Notes under the pieces: model-generated
What the model saw: the letters and a program-made list of their open reading frames with translations, nothing else
The model's database searches: none
What the model was told of the DNA's origin: nothing
Shown: one piece after another, positions 26,347 to 35,944 of the stretch
How positions within the stretch are numbered: the stretch's first letter is position 1
Layout of the letters: each line of letters opens with the position of its first letter
Assembly: GCA_947589105.1 (NCBI GenBank)
Contig: CANQBL010000006.1
Span: 1 to 59,463, forward strand
Source: an uncultured Bacilli bacterium
GTDB lineage: Bacteria; Bacillota_I; Bacilli_A; RF39; UBA660
Direction of reading: 5' to 3'
Length of the DNA stretch: 59,463 bases
Made by a program: the position numbers and the translations under genes

Positions 26347-26913
26347 ATGAAAATTAACCATTACCGTATAAAAGAGGGTCATGCTAATCGTGGTTTAGGA
26401 CTTGAAAACGACATAAATTTAGCTAACGAATATTATAGAATTAATGATATAGCTTATGTTTATAAAAAACCTACCCCAATAAAATTAGTTGGAGTAGATT
26501 ATAAATCAGGTAAAATAAAAGAGGCTTATTTTGAAACGCCTTCTACTACTGATTATAATGGAATATATAAAGGAAAATACATAGATTTTGAAGCTAAAGA
26601 AACCATAAGTAAAACGTCATTTTCATTATCTAATATTCATAAACACCAAATAGAACATTTAATAAACGTTAAAAGACATGGAGCAATATCTTTTTTACTA
26701 GTAAGATTCACTATTTTAAATGAAACATATTTTTTAAGCACTGAAAACCTAGAACATTTTATTAAAAATTACGAAAGGAAATCTATTCCTTTAAGTTTTT
26801 TTAAAGAATATGGTAAAATAATTAAAATTAAATATTCTCCTAGAATAGACTATCTTGAGGTAATAAATAATTTATATTTTGGAGGTAATAATCATGATGA
26901 AGAAAAGAATTAA
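26347..26913 (+). CDS. recU: Holliday junction resolvase RecU
   Basis: The 188-aa protein matches RecU: NRGLGLENDINLAN near the N-terminus, the nuclease residues in PSTTDYNGIYKGKYIDFEAKET and a C-terminal KIKYSPRIDYLEV. RecU resolves four-way junctions in Bacillota. GGTGAG precedes the ATG at 26347. It overlaps the class A PBP gene by 20 bases; recU-pbp is a conserved pair in the phylum. Confidence 0.95.
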   Translation: MKINHYRIKEGHANRGLGLENDINLANEYYRINDIAYVYKKPTPIKLVGVDYKSGKIKEAYFETPSTTDYNGIYKGKYIDFEAKETISKTSFSLSNIHKHQIEHLINVKRHGAISFLLVRFTILNETYFLSTENLEHFIKNYERKSIPLSFFKEYGKIIKIKYSPRIDYLEVINNLYFGGNNHDEEKN

Positions 26914-29659
26914 AAAAGGTAGTAACATTTCAAAAAATATTAAAGCAAAAGCTAAAGAAGTAAGAGGCAAAATTACTAAAAATAAAAACAATTCAAAAGG
27001 AAAAAAATCAATTAGTAAGAAAAAAAGAGCCTTACTAAACATACTTTTAATATGTGTAATAGTTTTTGTAGTAGTAATTTTAGTTTTCTTTTCTTACGTT
27101 ATAATTAAAGCCCCTAAGTTTGATCCAAACAATTTAAAATATAACCAAATGACAGAAGTATATGATTCAAACGAAAATTTAATTATAAGACTTGGTAATG
27201 AAAACCGAAGTGAAATAACATATGAAGATTTACCAGAAGTATTAATTGATGCTATTATCGCAACAGAAGACTCAAAGTTCTTTCAACATAATGGTTTTGA
27301 TTTAGCAAGATTCGTTAAAGCAAGTATCGGACAAGTTTTAGGTAATAGTAGCGCTGGTGGAGCATCAACACTAACAATGCAAATAGTAAGAAATAATTAT
27401 ACCGCTAAAGAAGATGGAAAAATTGAAAGAAAGGGTTTTGCGGGTATTTTAAGAAAATTTACTGATATATATATGGCAATATTTAAAGTAGAAAGAAAAT
27501 ACACCAAAAAACAAATTATTGAGTTTTACGTAAATGATTCATTCTTAGGTAATAATGCTTATGGAGTTGAGCAAGCTTCTAAAAACTATTTTGGAAAATC
27601 TGTTAGCGAACTTAACTTAGCAGAAGCATCATTTATAGCAGGATTATACCAATCTCCTATATATTATAATCCTTATAATTATCCTGAAAGAGCAGAAAAA
27701 AGAAGACAAACAGTTCTTTATTTAATGCAAAGACATGGTTACATAACAGAAGAAGAAAGAAAAATAGCTCAAAAAAATCCTATTACATCTTTTATAAAAC
27801 AAGAGCAACAAAACAATAATTATAAAGAATATCAAGATTATATTGAAACTGTTATTGAAGAATTAAAAGAAGAATATTCCCTAAGTCCTTATACAACACC
27901 TCTTAAGATTTACACGGCAATGAATAAAGATAAACAAGACTTCGTAAATAAAGTTATGCGTGGTGAAGCTTGGAACTGGGAAAATGATGTTGTACAGGCT
28001 GGAATCGTTATGACAACTAGTGAAACTGGAGAAGTTATCGCCGTTGGTGCAGGAAGAAATAGAGATAAACAAATGTCATTTAACTACGCAACCCAAACTA
28101 ATAAACAAATAGGTTCAACAGCAAAACCAATATTTGATTACGGACCAGCGGTTGAATACCTTGGATGGGGAACAGTAAATTACATAAAAGATGAGCCACA
28201 TACTTATAGTAATGGTAAAAGCATTTCTAACTCAGATGGAGGATATAGAGGAATACTTCCAATGTATCAAGCTCTTGGTCTTTCAAGAAACATAACCGCA
28301 TTAAAAACTTTCCAACAAGTATCTAGTGAGGTTGGTAATGAAAAAATATATGAATTTGCTACTAACCTAGGAATTACTCCTGAGTCTGAAAATGGCAAAG
28401 TGCATGAAGCTCATAGTATAGGTTCATTTACAGGTTCTACCGAAGAAGGAAAATCAAGAACAAGTCCGATGACAATGGCTGGTGCATACCAAGCATTCTC
28501 TAACGGAGGATACTATATAAAACCACACACAATTAAAAAAATCGTTTATAAAGAAACGGATGAAGTAGTAAACGTTGATAAACCAAAAACAAGGGTTATG
28601 AACGATTCTACCGCTTATATAATAAATTATGCTCTTAACTGGTCTGCAACCGAAGGTCTTGCTAGAACCGCTGCCAATATTAACGGTGTTCAAGTAGCAG
28701 CAAAAACAGGAACTAGTAATTATGATTCAGCAACCATAAGAGGAAAAGGTCTATCAAGTAAGGCTGTTGCAGAGCTTTGGGTATGTGGTTATACGCCAAC
28801 GCAAACAATAACGTTTTGGTACGGATATAATGACTTAAATATAGGTCATTATAGTACAACGGCAACATGGAGTATTCGTGATAGATTTTATCGTAATTTA
28901 GCGGACAACCTATTTGATAAAAACGGAGCTACGTTTAAAGTTCCATCAAGTATCGAGGCCGTACAAGTACTAAAGAACTCAATTCCATTAAAACTTGCTA
29001 GTGCTAATACTCCAGATAGTATGAAAGTTACTGGCTACTTTAGAAAAGGAACCGCTCCTAAAGAAACTGCTCCAGATTATGATACTTTACCTAGTGTAAA
29101 AAATGTAACTAGTAAAGTTTCAGGTAAGACGATTCAATTAAGTTGGACTGGGTTAAGTGCTGAGGACATGTTAAATCTTAACTCTGACGAAAGCTTTGGA
29201 CAACTTGGTTATGATATATACGTAAAAAATGGACCTAATGATTCAGAAACGTACGTTGGAACCACAACCGCTAGTTCATATACACATACAACTAATTATC
29301 AAAATCCTATATACGTAATATATACTGCATACTCTAACTATAAAGGAAACAGAAGTAAGGGAGTTGAACACAGGATTACAACTAATTTTGAACTACATAC
29401 ATCTAATAATGAAGTTGAGCAAAACACAACATTCGAAGAATACAAAAAAGATAATATTACCGTGCTATATAACTCAATAGATGTTACTGATAATTGTACA
29501 ATAGAGTTAGTATCTAATAACCAGTTTAATACTCCAGGAAAGCACACAATAACAATTAAAGTAACTTATCAAGGAATTTCTGAAACGTTTACAATAACCA
29601 TAAATGTTAAAGCAAAAACTACGACAAGCACTACGACAACAACAAGTGCTGCAAATTAA
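26894..29659 (+). CDS. ponA: Class A penicillin-binding protein 1A
   Basis: The 921-aa protein has a very basic cytoplasmic head (1-45) and one TM (46-71). The GT51 glycosyltransferase domain has catalytic E125 in EDSKFFQHNG and GGASTLTMQIVRN. The transpeptidase domain has SxxK at 408-411 (STAK), SRN at 464-466 and KTG at 604-606. A fibronectin-like module and a short Ig-like module follow, ending in a Thr-rich tail. It polymerises and crosslinks peptidoglycan. GGAGGT lies seven bases before ATG 26894. Both active sites are intact. Confidence 0.96.
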   Translation: MMKKRIKKGSNISKNIKAKAKEVRGKITKNKNNSKGKKSISKKKRALLNILLICVIVFVVVILVFFSYVIIKAPKFDPNNLKYNQMTEVYDSNENLIIRLGNENRSEITYEDLPEVLIDAIIATEDSKFFQHNGFDLARFVKASIGQVLGNSSAGGASTLTMQIVRNNYTAKEDGKIERKGFAGILRKFTDIYMAIFKVERKYTKKQIIEFYVNDSFLGNNAYGVEQASKNYFGKSVSELNLAEASFIAGLYQSPIYYNPYNYPERAEKRRQTVLYLMQRHGYITEEERKIAQKNPITSFIKQEQQNNNYKEYQDYIETVIEELKEEYSLSPYTTPLKIYTAMNKDKQDFVNKVMRGEAWNWENDVVQAGIVMTTSETGEVIAVGAGRNRDKQMSFNYATQTNKQIGSTAKPIFDYGPAVEYLGWGTVNYIKDEPHTYSNGKSISNSDGGYRGILPMYQALGLSRNITALKTFQQVSSEVGNEKIYEFATNLGITPESENGKVHEAHSIGSFTGSTEEGKSRTSPMTMAGAYQAFSNGGYYIKPHTIKKIVYKETDEVVNVDKPKTRVMNDSTAYIINYALNWSATEGLARTAANINGVQVAAKTGTSNYDSATIRGKGLSSKAVAELWVCGYTPTQTITFWYGYNDLNIGHYSTTATWSIRDRFYRNLADNLFDKNGATFKVPSSIEAVQVLKNSIPLKLASANTPDSMKVTGYFRKGTAPKETAPDYDTLPSVKNVTSKVSGKTIQLSWTGLSAEDMLNLNSDESFGQLGYDIYVKNGPNDSETYVGTTTASSYTHTTNYQNPIYVIYTAYSNYKGNRSKGVEHRITTNFELHTSNNEVEQNTTFEEYKKDNITVLYNSIDVTDNCTIELVSNNQFNTPGKHTITIKVTYQGISETFTITINVKAKTTTSTTTTTSAAN

Positions 29660-29687
29660 AAAAGGCATTTTCGATGCCTTTTTTTCA
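29658..29687 (+). terminator. Terminator after pbp1A
   Basis: AAAAAGGCAT/ATGCCTTTTT hairpin with a T tract immediately after the stop codon. Its symmetry may also serve the convergent dnaD gene. Confidence 0.9.
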
Positions 29688-29689
29688 TA

Positions 29690-30337
29690 CTAATTTTCAT
29701 TAAGCCAGTCATACTCATAATATGATGATTCTTGGTTTTCCTCTTTTTTTTGTCTTTTTTTAGCTACATCAGAAGCTGTTTTAATACCTTTTTTATTCCA
29801 TTCATATAATATTTTATCAATATATCTTAAGTTGCTAACACCGCTAAATACGGCCTCTTTTAAAGCCAAAGATATAAGTTCTTTAGATATACCTGTTTCT
29901 ATCCAATTATTTATTATGTCATACTCCATTGGAGATAATGTTCTTCCAAACTCATTTTCAAAATCATCATATAAATCCTTGTTATTAGATTCCTCAGGAT
30001 TATCATCTAATATTTTAGAAGTTAATATTTCATAAAAGGAACTTATACTTAGTCTTTCTTCTAAAATACCTTCTTCATTTTTTTTCATTGTAATAGACAA
30101 AAGTTTCTTATCCTTAAGAATAGAAATTGCTTCTAATAATTCCTTTTCATTAAAATCTAAATCATCTAAAATCTTTTTATAATCAAATAAAATATTATCC
30201 CTACCATTTAATAAGTATATTAAAAGAATAAGTGAGTTAATATCCAAATTCATTTGTCTAGCACACTTTAAAACACATTTATCTACCGTAAAATGATTAT
30301 TGTTATTAACTAAATCTAGTATTTTTTTCTTAACCAT
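29690..30337 (-). CDS. dnaD: DnaD-domain replication initiation protein
   Basis: The 215-aa protein has an N-terminal winged-helix region and the DnaD C-terminal domain (FENEFGRTLSPMEYDIINNWIETG...), ending in the characteristic YEYDWLNEN tail. DnaD helps load the helicase at oriC and restart sites in Bacillota. AAGGTG precedes the ATG. It is encoded convergent to pbp1A and just downstream of the CCA-type nucleotidyltransferase gene. Confidence 0.92.
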   Translation of the reverse strand: MVKKKILDLVNNNNHFTVDKCVLKCARQMNLDINSLILLIYLLNGRDNILFDYKKILDDLDFNEKELLEAISILKDKKLLSITMKKNEEGILEERLSISSFYEILTSKILDDNPEESNNKDLYDDFENEFGRTLSPMEYDIINNWIETGISKELISLALKEAVFSGVSNLRYIDKILYEWNKKGIKTASDVAKKRQKKEENQESSYYEYDWLNEN

Positions 30338-30360
30338 ATACTCACCTTCTTTAAAACTAA

Positions 30361-31464
30361 TTATAACATATTAACATTATACGTATCAATTAAATATTTT
30401 TCTAATACCTTTTCTTCATTTATAAGAATTTTATTAATTATCTTATCTTCTAAATCATTTATAATTAACTTAACTTTTGCTTTGTCTTTTAATTTCAATA
30501 ATTTAATAATATCAATAGGTTTTAAAGCTATTTCTGAACGATTTTTTATTGGTAACCTATCATATCTATCATATATATTAGTTTCATTAATATTAAGTAT
30601 TTGAGCTGCTATATAACAAACATAACTTCCATTTTTATATAATTGCATATCATTTATATTTTTGTCCTTTAAAATTGAAGAAATAGACCTCATATATAAT
30701 CTTTCATTGTTAGTAAATTGATATTCTAAATTAGGTTCTACCTGAACCCATATTCCAATAGGATCATTGGTGTTAACCACTTTCTTATCCAAATTAATCC
30801 CAAGGTATTTATCCAGTTTTAATTCTTTTAAAATACTAATTCCTCTCATCTTATTAGAAGATGAAAAAATCTTGTTTAACTCCTGTTTTTTACGGTAATA
30901 AGATAGTTTTTCTAACATTGGGGCATTATTAAAAATTGCTGTTTTTAATTCATCATCTATTTCAAAATCAAGAACAGTTGCAAACCTTATTGCACGCAAT
31001 ATTCTAAGACTATCTTCCTTTAGTTTTTTATCAGCATTACCAATCGATTTAATAATTCTTTTTTCAATTTCCTTTCTTGCATTAATTAAATCGATAACCT
31101 CTGCGTTACTATTCATACACAAAGTATTTATGGTAAAATCTCGTCTTTTTAAATCATCTAACAAACTATTAGTATAAACTATTTTAGAAGGAGACCTTCC
31201 ATTATTATACTCTAAATCCTTTCTATAAGTAGTTATTTCAAAATCAACTTTTTTATACGTTAAATGAACTGATCCATATCCTTCAAACGGAAGTTTAACA
31301 TCATTAAATATTTTTTTTATGTCCATTGGGGTTGCGTTTGTACATATATCAACATCATTACTTTTTTTATTAATTAAGAGATCTCTTACAAACCCACCTA
31401 CCAAATAAGCCTCATAGCCATTACTTTCCAATACTTTTAATAGTTCAAGTGCTTTTTCTAACAA
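30361..31464 (-). CDS. cca: CCA tRNA nucleotidyltransferase (poly(A) polymerase family)
   Basis: The 367-aa protein has the class II head GGFVRDLLINKKSNDVDICT with the catalytic DVD, the RRDFTINTLC motif and SLRILRAIRFATVL. It adds or repairs the CCA end of tRNA. TTG 31464 has AAAGGTGA five bases before it and is a better start than GTG 31473, which lies within that site. Confidence 0.92.
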   Translation of the reverse strand: MLEKALELLKVLESNGYEAYLVGGFVRDLLINKKSNDVDICTNATPMDIKKIFNDVKLPFEGYGSVHLTYKKVDFEITTYRKDLEYNNGRSPSKIVYTNSLLDDLKRRDFTINTLCMNSNAEVIDLINARKEIEKRIIKSIGNADKKLKEDSLRILRAIRFATVLDFEIDDELKTAIFNNAPMLEKLSYYRKKQELNKIFSSSNKMRGISILKELKLDKYLGINLDKKVVNTNDPIGIWVQVEPNLEYQFTNNERLYMRSISSILKDKNINDMQLYKNGSYVCYIAAQILNINETNIYDRYDRLPIKNRSEIALKPIDIIKLLKLKDKAKVKLIINDLEDKIINKILINEEKVLEKYLIDTYNVNML

Positions 31465-31499
31465 GTTAATCACCTTTATAATTATATCATTTTTACAAA

Positions 31500-31523
31500 T
31501 AAAAAAACCATTTTCATGGTTTT
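31500..31523 (-). terminator. Terminator after the HU gene
   Basis: AAAACCAT/ATGGTTTT hairpin followed by a long T run on the minus strand. Confidence 0.85.
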
Positions 31524-31529
31524 TTATTA

Positions 31530-31802
31530 TTAATTTACAGCGTCTTTTAATTTAGAACCAGCTTTAAATGTAACTGCAGTTCTTGCAGCAATTTTAACTG
31601 TTTCTCCAGTTCTTGGATTACGTCCTTCTCTAGCACCTCTTTTAGAAGTAGCAAAAGTACCAAATCCAACTAGTGAAACTTTTCCACCTTTCTTTAGTGT
31701 TTCAGTAATACTTTCCATTGTTGCATCTAAAGCACGTGTAGCATCAGCTTTTGTTAAACCTGCTTTTTCAGCAATCATTTCTACTAATTGTTGTTTTGAC
31801 AT
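31530..31802 (-). CDS. hup: HU family DNA-binding protein
   Basis: The 90-aa protein is a standard HU: SKQQLVEMIAEKAGLTKADA at the N-terminus and the DNA-binding arm GREGRNPRTGETVKI-like segment (REGRNPRTG near residue 57). It bends and compacts DNA. It stands alone, with a good promoter and terminator. Confidence 0.97.
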   Translation of the reverse strand: MSKQQLVEMIAEKAGLTKADATRALDATMESITETLKKGGKVSLVGFGTFATSKRGAREGRNPRTGETVKIAARTAVTFKAGSKLKDAVN

Positions 31803-31853
31803 AATAAACCTCCATATTTATGTTCATTTATAAGCTATCTTGCTTACAATATA

Positions 31854-31882
31854 AGATTAACATTTTTATAAGAATAATGCAA
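31854..31882 (-). promoter_or_regulatory. Promoter of the HU gene
   Basis: TTGCAT (31877-31882), 17 bases, TAATCT (31854-31859) on the minus strand. Confidence 0.6.
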
Positions 31883-31913
31883 GCATTTTTACAATAAAAA
31901 TGTTATTTTTTGT

Positions 31914-32444
31914 TTATTTTTCAACGTTTTTTATACTTTTTAAAAAAAGTTCTACCACTAACCTCTTATTTTTATTGAATTTAGTACACGTAACAAGTAA
32001 TAATTTCTTCGAGTTTTCTTCCTCATCTAGAATATGAATGTCATATTTTGATACTTTATATACTTTTTTAACAACATATTTATATGACTTTTTATTGTAC
32101 CTTATATAAACCAAATCTTTTTTATCAAGTTCATTTAATCTATTAAAATAGGTCCCAGCTCCCATTCCAGAATGTCCAAATATTATAATTTTATTATAAG
32201 GGTTAAAATTTTTATAATAAACCAAACTATAATCTAAGTTATCAAAATTATCACTTGCCCTTATAATATTTGAAGAAAGACTAATTTTAGGTATTTCTAT
32301 AGTTTTTATATTAATATATGCTTTATTATTAGTACTAAGTTCATACTTATTAAAACAATGAGTTTGTAAAGAAGAATAAATAGTATATAACGTAATTAAA
32401 AAATAAGCGATAATAATTATAAACTTAAATACTTTTTTTCTCAT
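31914..32444 (-). CDS. Sortase
   Basis: The 176-aa protein has an N-terminal TM anchor (about 7-25) and the sortase catalytic triad H91 (FGHSG), C153 (LVTCT) and R161 (NKNKR). It cleaves LPxTG-type signals and links proteins to peptidoglycan. The short barrel looks nearest class D or a small class; the subclass is uncertain. It overlaps by 20 bases the LPxTG adhesin gene upstream and is probably its dedicated sortase. Confidence 0.92.
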   Translation of the reverse strand: MRKKVFKFIIIIAYFLITLYTIYSSLQTHCFNKYELSTNNKAYINIKTIEIPKISLSSNIIRASDNFDNLDYSLVYYKNFNPYNKIIIFGHSGMGAGTYFNRLNELDKKDLVYIRYNKKSYKYVVKKVYKVSKYDIHILDEEENSKKLLLVTCTKFNKNKRLVVELFLKSIKNVEK

Positions 32445-33894
32445 GATAAATAACTAATAGTGATAAAAATAAACCTAATAAAGGCACATAACTCTTCTTA
32501 CCAGTTTTTGGTAATTCCTGTAAAACAATATTTTTAAGCTTATGATTTACAATTGTTATATTTTGGGTTTGACCTTCTTCAATAACTTCTATTTTTTTAT
32601 CTTCTGCAACACTTATATTTTCTTTTTTAGTAAGTTGTTTTAGTACGTATTTACCATATGGTAACGTTAGCTCTATGATACCTTGATCATTAGTTACATA
32701 AGTACCTATTAGTGTTCCATCCTCACTATATAATCCAAATTCTATTCCTTCCTCAGGAATAATAGTACCATTTTGTTTATCTTCTAATACCTTGGTTATC
32801 ACGATTTTATTTTTAATTATTTTTTCATAAGAATCTATAACGGTTTGTAATTTATCTGATGAGACACTTATCTGGTAACTATTTATATCACAAGTATATC
32901 CAGTACTAGCCTTCGTTTCTTTTACATAATAGGTTCCTTTAACTAGATTATTAAATACAACAGTACCATCTTTATTAGTTACTCCAACACCAACAGTCTT
33001 TCCATTTAAATCATATAATGTATATTCTGCCCCTTCTAAAGAAGCAAAAGGTGAAAAAGGCAATTTAGAATTAGTATCCTTATCCTTTTTATTAACTATT
33101 ATTTTGCCATATTCTGATATTACGTTGTAATTAGAACTATAATCATAAGCATATTCAAAACTACCTATTGTTTGATACCCTGATTTATAATAAAAGATTG
33201 GTTTTTGACCATTGCTTTTTCTTCTTAAGGTAAAATTATTATCTGTTTTTTTTATCTTAATATTAATTGAATTACCATTTATACTTACATTGTTATTACC
33301 CACTATTTCATACTCACTAAGTACGTTATTAACATCTTTTAAAGTAATTTCATCACCTACAATATACTTATCCTTAAAATTAAACTTAGGACTTATTTCA
33401 TAAGAATCAACTAAACTTAATATCTCATTTTTATAACTTTCTATGTCTAATACGTTTCCGCCATATTTACTATCCGTCCACCATACGTTTTCAACTCCCA
33501 TTAATCTCCATACAAGTTCTTGGGTAGCCATGTAATACTCCTTACTATTATGATCTTTATACCCATAACCATAATATCCAATTAGACTAAGTCTTTTTAC
33601 ATCCTTGCCTTTTAAATTAGTATCATTAATGTCATAAGTAGAATTATACGTACCACCTTTGTCTGCTACCACTCCAGGTTCGATACAATATGCAATTTTA
33701 CCATTTGCCGTTATCATGGCTAGGTTTGTTATATGATCAGTGCCATCTCTGTACTGATGCGCAAAAACCGTTCTATCCAGGTTCCAATCTATGTATGAAT
33801 CCATAGAATCCGCCTTAACTTTTATAAATGGTATAAGTATCATGATCACTAATAATTTTAATAGCATGGTATATTTTTTCTTTTTATTTTTCAT
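32425..33894 (-). CDS. LPxTG surface adhesin with Cys-Gln thioester domain and SpaA repeats
   Basis: The 489-aa protein has a signal peptide (1-29) and a TQXA-type thioester domain with C70 (AYCIEPG) and Q125 (MATQELVW). The two residues can form an internal thioester that bonds covalently to host targets. An intermediate domain follows, then two prealbumin-like SpaA/Cna-B domains (about 262-358 and 362-450). LPKTG at 461-465, a TM and a basic tail end it. It is wall-anchored by the overlapping sortase gene. The domain plan resembles pilus-tip adhesins of Gram-positive bacteria. Confidence 0.92.
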   Translation of the reverse strand: MKNKKKKYTMLLKLLVIMILIPFIKVKADSMDSYIDWNLDRTVFAHQYRDGTDHITNLAMITANGKIAYCIEPGVVADKGGTYNSTYDINDTNLKGKDVKRLSLIGYYGYGYKDHNSKEYYMATQELVWRLMGVENVWWTDSKYGGNVLDIESYKNEILSLVDSYEISPKFNFKDKYIVGDEITLKDVNNVLSEYEIVGNNNVSINGNSINIKIKKTDNNFTLRRKSNGQKPIFYYKSGYQTIGSFEYAYDYSSNYNVISEYGKIIVNKKDKDTNSKLPFSPFASLEGAEYTLYDLNGKTVGVGVTNKDGTVVFNNLVKGTYYVKETKASTGYTCDINSYQISVSSDKLQTVIDSYEKIIKNKIVITKVLEDKQNGTIIPEEGIEFGLYSEDGTLIGTYVTNDQGIIELTLPYGKYVLKQLTKKENISVAEDKKIEVIEEGQTQNITIVNHKLKNIVLQELPKTGKKSYVPLLGLFLSLLVIYHEKKSI

Positions 33895-33914
33895 CTTATT
33901 CTTCCTTTCTTTTA

Positions 33915-34764
33915 TTATCCTCTTTCATTTAAATTTTCTAGTTCTTTTATGGATTTATCATTTTCTAAAGCCTTCATTTGTCTAATTGCTGAATTATTAA
34001 GTTTAATTAATCTTTCTTTTTTGAGGGATACCATCATTAATTAGTTCAGCATTTGTATTTTCTAAATTACATAGAATAAGTAAGTGTCTTAAGTCAGTAT
34101 AATCCCTTATGTTACCTTTTAAATTTGGATTTTTTTCTTTCCACTGCTTGGATGTCATACCAAATAATGCTACATTTAAAACATCCGCTTCATTAGCATA
34201 AACGTATTCTTTTTGTTTTTTAGTTAATTTAGGAATAATATTTTCTTTAATTGATGCAGTATGAATATGATAATTTGATTTTGCATGCATTCTTCCTATA
34301 GTCCAATCAATTTTTTCTTGATATGCTTCTTTTTTCTTTAATCTTTCAAACTCTTGAATGACATATAATTTAAACTCTGGTGATAGCCAGCTTGCAAACT
34401 CTAAAGCAATGTCACTACACGCATAAGTTCCGCCTTTATTACCTGACTTTGATATTATTCCGATTGCGTTAGTTTCTCTAATCCATTTTTGGGGAGACAT
34501 ATAAAAACTATTTTTACCTGATGCAGATTCAAAGGTCGTAAATTCGATACCTTTGAAATTTTCATTATTTAATGTTTCCCACAATCCTAAATAGGCAATA
34601 ACATCTTTGTTTCTCATCCAGACTTGAATTGGGATTTTTGGTTCTTCTGGATTTGCATATCTAGCCAAATCAGTTAAAGAAATATATTCCTTCTTTCCAA
34701 TTTTAATAACATTTATTTCATTATCATTAACGTTCATTTTATATTTAATAATATTCTTATTCAT
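33915..34764 (-). pseudogene. KilA-N domain protein gene, frameshifted near the 3' end
   Basis: The first 253 codons (34764 to 34003) encode a KilA-N protein: an N-terminal YISLTDLARYANP and RNKDVIAYLGLWE region with GGTYACSDIALEFASWLSPEFK. The frame then ends at KRKIN-stop. The next frame, entered at a run of six A (34017-34022 on this strand), continues KKERLIKLNNSAIRQMKAL... to TAA at 33915, an ending that fits the family better. One extra A explains this. It could be a true mutation, a sequencing error or transcriptional slippage. KilA-N proteins are DNA-binding and often phage-derived. The adhesin gene starts 20 bases after the restored stop. Confidence 0.78.
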
Positions 34765-34807
34765 ATAACCCCCTTATATTTTATTTAAATATAGTTAAAC
34801 TTTAATC

Positions 34808-34825
34808 TTATGCAAATATAAACAT
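34808..34825 (-). other. Five-codon minigene with strong ribosome site before the KilA-N gene
   Basis: On the minus strand AAAGGAGG sits eight bases before ATG-TTT-ATA-TTT-GCA-TAA, about 45 bases upstream of the KilA-N start. The ribosome site is stronger than any near it. It could be a leader minigene or a leftover of a deleted gene. The rest of 34765-35034 holds only a terminator. Confidence 0.35.
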
Positions 34826-34904
34826 AAACTTTCCTCCTTTCAAATTAATGGCACCTACTATACTCATCACTTCTGTCGAAATAATAAGATTTTTGTTCAA
34901 AAAT

Positions 34905-34933
34905 AAAAAAACTTCAAAAAATTTTGAAGTTTT
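34905..34933. terminator. Terminator between the MqsR/Panacea pair and the KilA-N gene
   Basis: A symmetrical AAAACTTCAAAA/TTTTGAAGTTTT hairpin with T runs, between the antitoxin stop and the KilA-N leader. Confidence 0.75.
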
Positions 34934-35034
34934 CCTTTCAACTAATACGTAATAATTTCTTTATTTTTAAAAATTCTATACTTTCTATTGTAATTAAATT
35001 ATTCATATGATTTAATTTCATACATATGATAATT

Positions 35035-35940
35035 TTAAATATCTAAAGTAAAATCATTCTTATATTTTTTATAATCAATTATTTGACCAATAATCGTAGA
35101 TTCCCAGCCTTTAAATTTATGAGACCAATCAGATAATTGCTTTGGAGTTTTACCTTTTAATTTTTCTTTAACTCTTTTCATTATACTTATTTCATCTTCA
35201 TTAAAAAAATTAATATCATAATCACTATTAGATTCGAACATAATTTTTTCTTCATCTGTAGTTATCACTTTAAAATATCCATTATTTAATAAATAATTGA
35301 TCACTTCATTATGATTATCTATTATTGGGCCATAAGGAGCTTTAGCATATTTTAAAGTGGTAAGCGGTTTATCAAATATTTTATTATGCTCAAAATCAAG
35401 GGCAAACATATTTTTCATAAGACTAGTACTATATAAACTATTATTACTTAACATGTATAAAAAGGAGTTAATAGTTTTTACATGCTCATAAAGACCCATT
35501 TGCTTTAATAAAACATAATAATCATCTTTAAGGCGATTTTTATTATATAACATTATTTTTACCATTTCTTCTTTTGAATCCTTTAACTTTTTATATGTAT
35601 CCAAATATTCTTTTTGAGGAAATGATTCTTTATTTTCATATCTTATTATTGTTTTTTTTGACCAACCCAATATTTTAGAAAAGGATTCTTGAGATAAATT
35701 ATATGAATTTCTTATTTTTTTAAAATCATCAAAAGTTAAATCATACATCTTTAAATACTCATCATATACGTTTTGTATTTGGTCATATTCTGGTACATCA
35801 ATTTCATTATCACAGATGGAACATTTAAAAATATCCTCATCAATTAAAACGTATTCCCCGTTAACTTTATATTTGTTTTTACTTTTTATTTTTTTAGGAA
35901 TAACCATTTTATCACAATTATAACAATAAGTTTTTTCCAT
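35035..35940 (-). CDS. Antitoxin with zinc ribbon, HTH and Panacea (SocA/DUF4065) domains
   Basis: The 301-aa protein has a four-cysteine ribbon (C6, C9, C40, C43) as in MqsA and an xre-type HTH (about 72-105; IRNSYNLSQESFSKILGWSKKTIIRYE). The C-terminal Panacea domain (about 145-300) has YAKAPYGPI. Panacea antitoxins are known to pair with many unrelated toxins. It follows an MqsR-like gene by four bases, as in mqsRA. It probably represses its own promoter through the HTH and neutralises the toxin. Confidence 0.85.
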   Translation of the reverse strand: MEKTYCYNCDKMVIPKKIKSKNKYKVNGEYVLIDEDIFKCSICDNEIDVPEYDQIQNVYDEYLKMYDLTFDDFKKIRNSYNLSQESFSKILGWSKKTIIRYENKESFPQKEYLDTYKKLKDSKEEMVKIMLYNKNRLKDDYYVLLKQMGLYEHVKTINSFLYMLSNNSLYSTSLMKNMFALDFEHNKIFDKPLTTLKYAKAPYGPIIDNHNEVINYLLNNGYFKVITTDEEKIMFESNSDYDINFFNEDEISIMKRVKEKLKGKTPKQLSDWSHKFKGWESTIIGQIIDYKKYKNDFTLDI

Positions 35941-35944
35941 AAAA

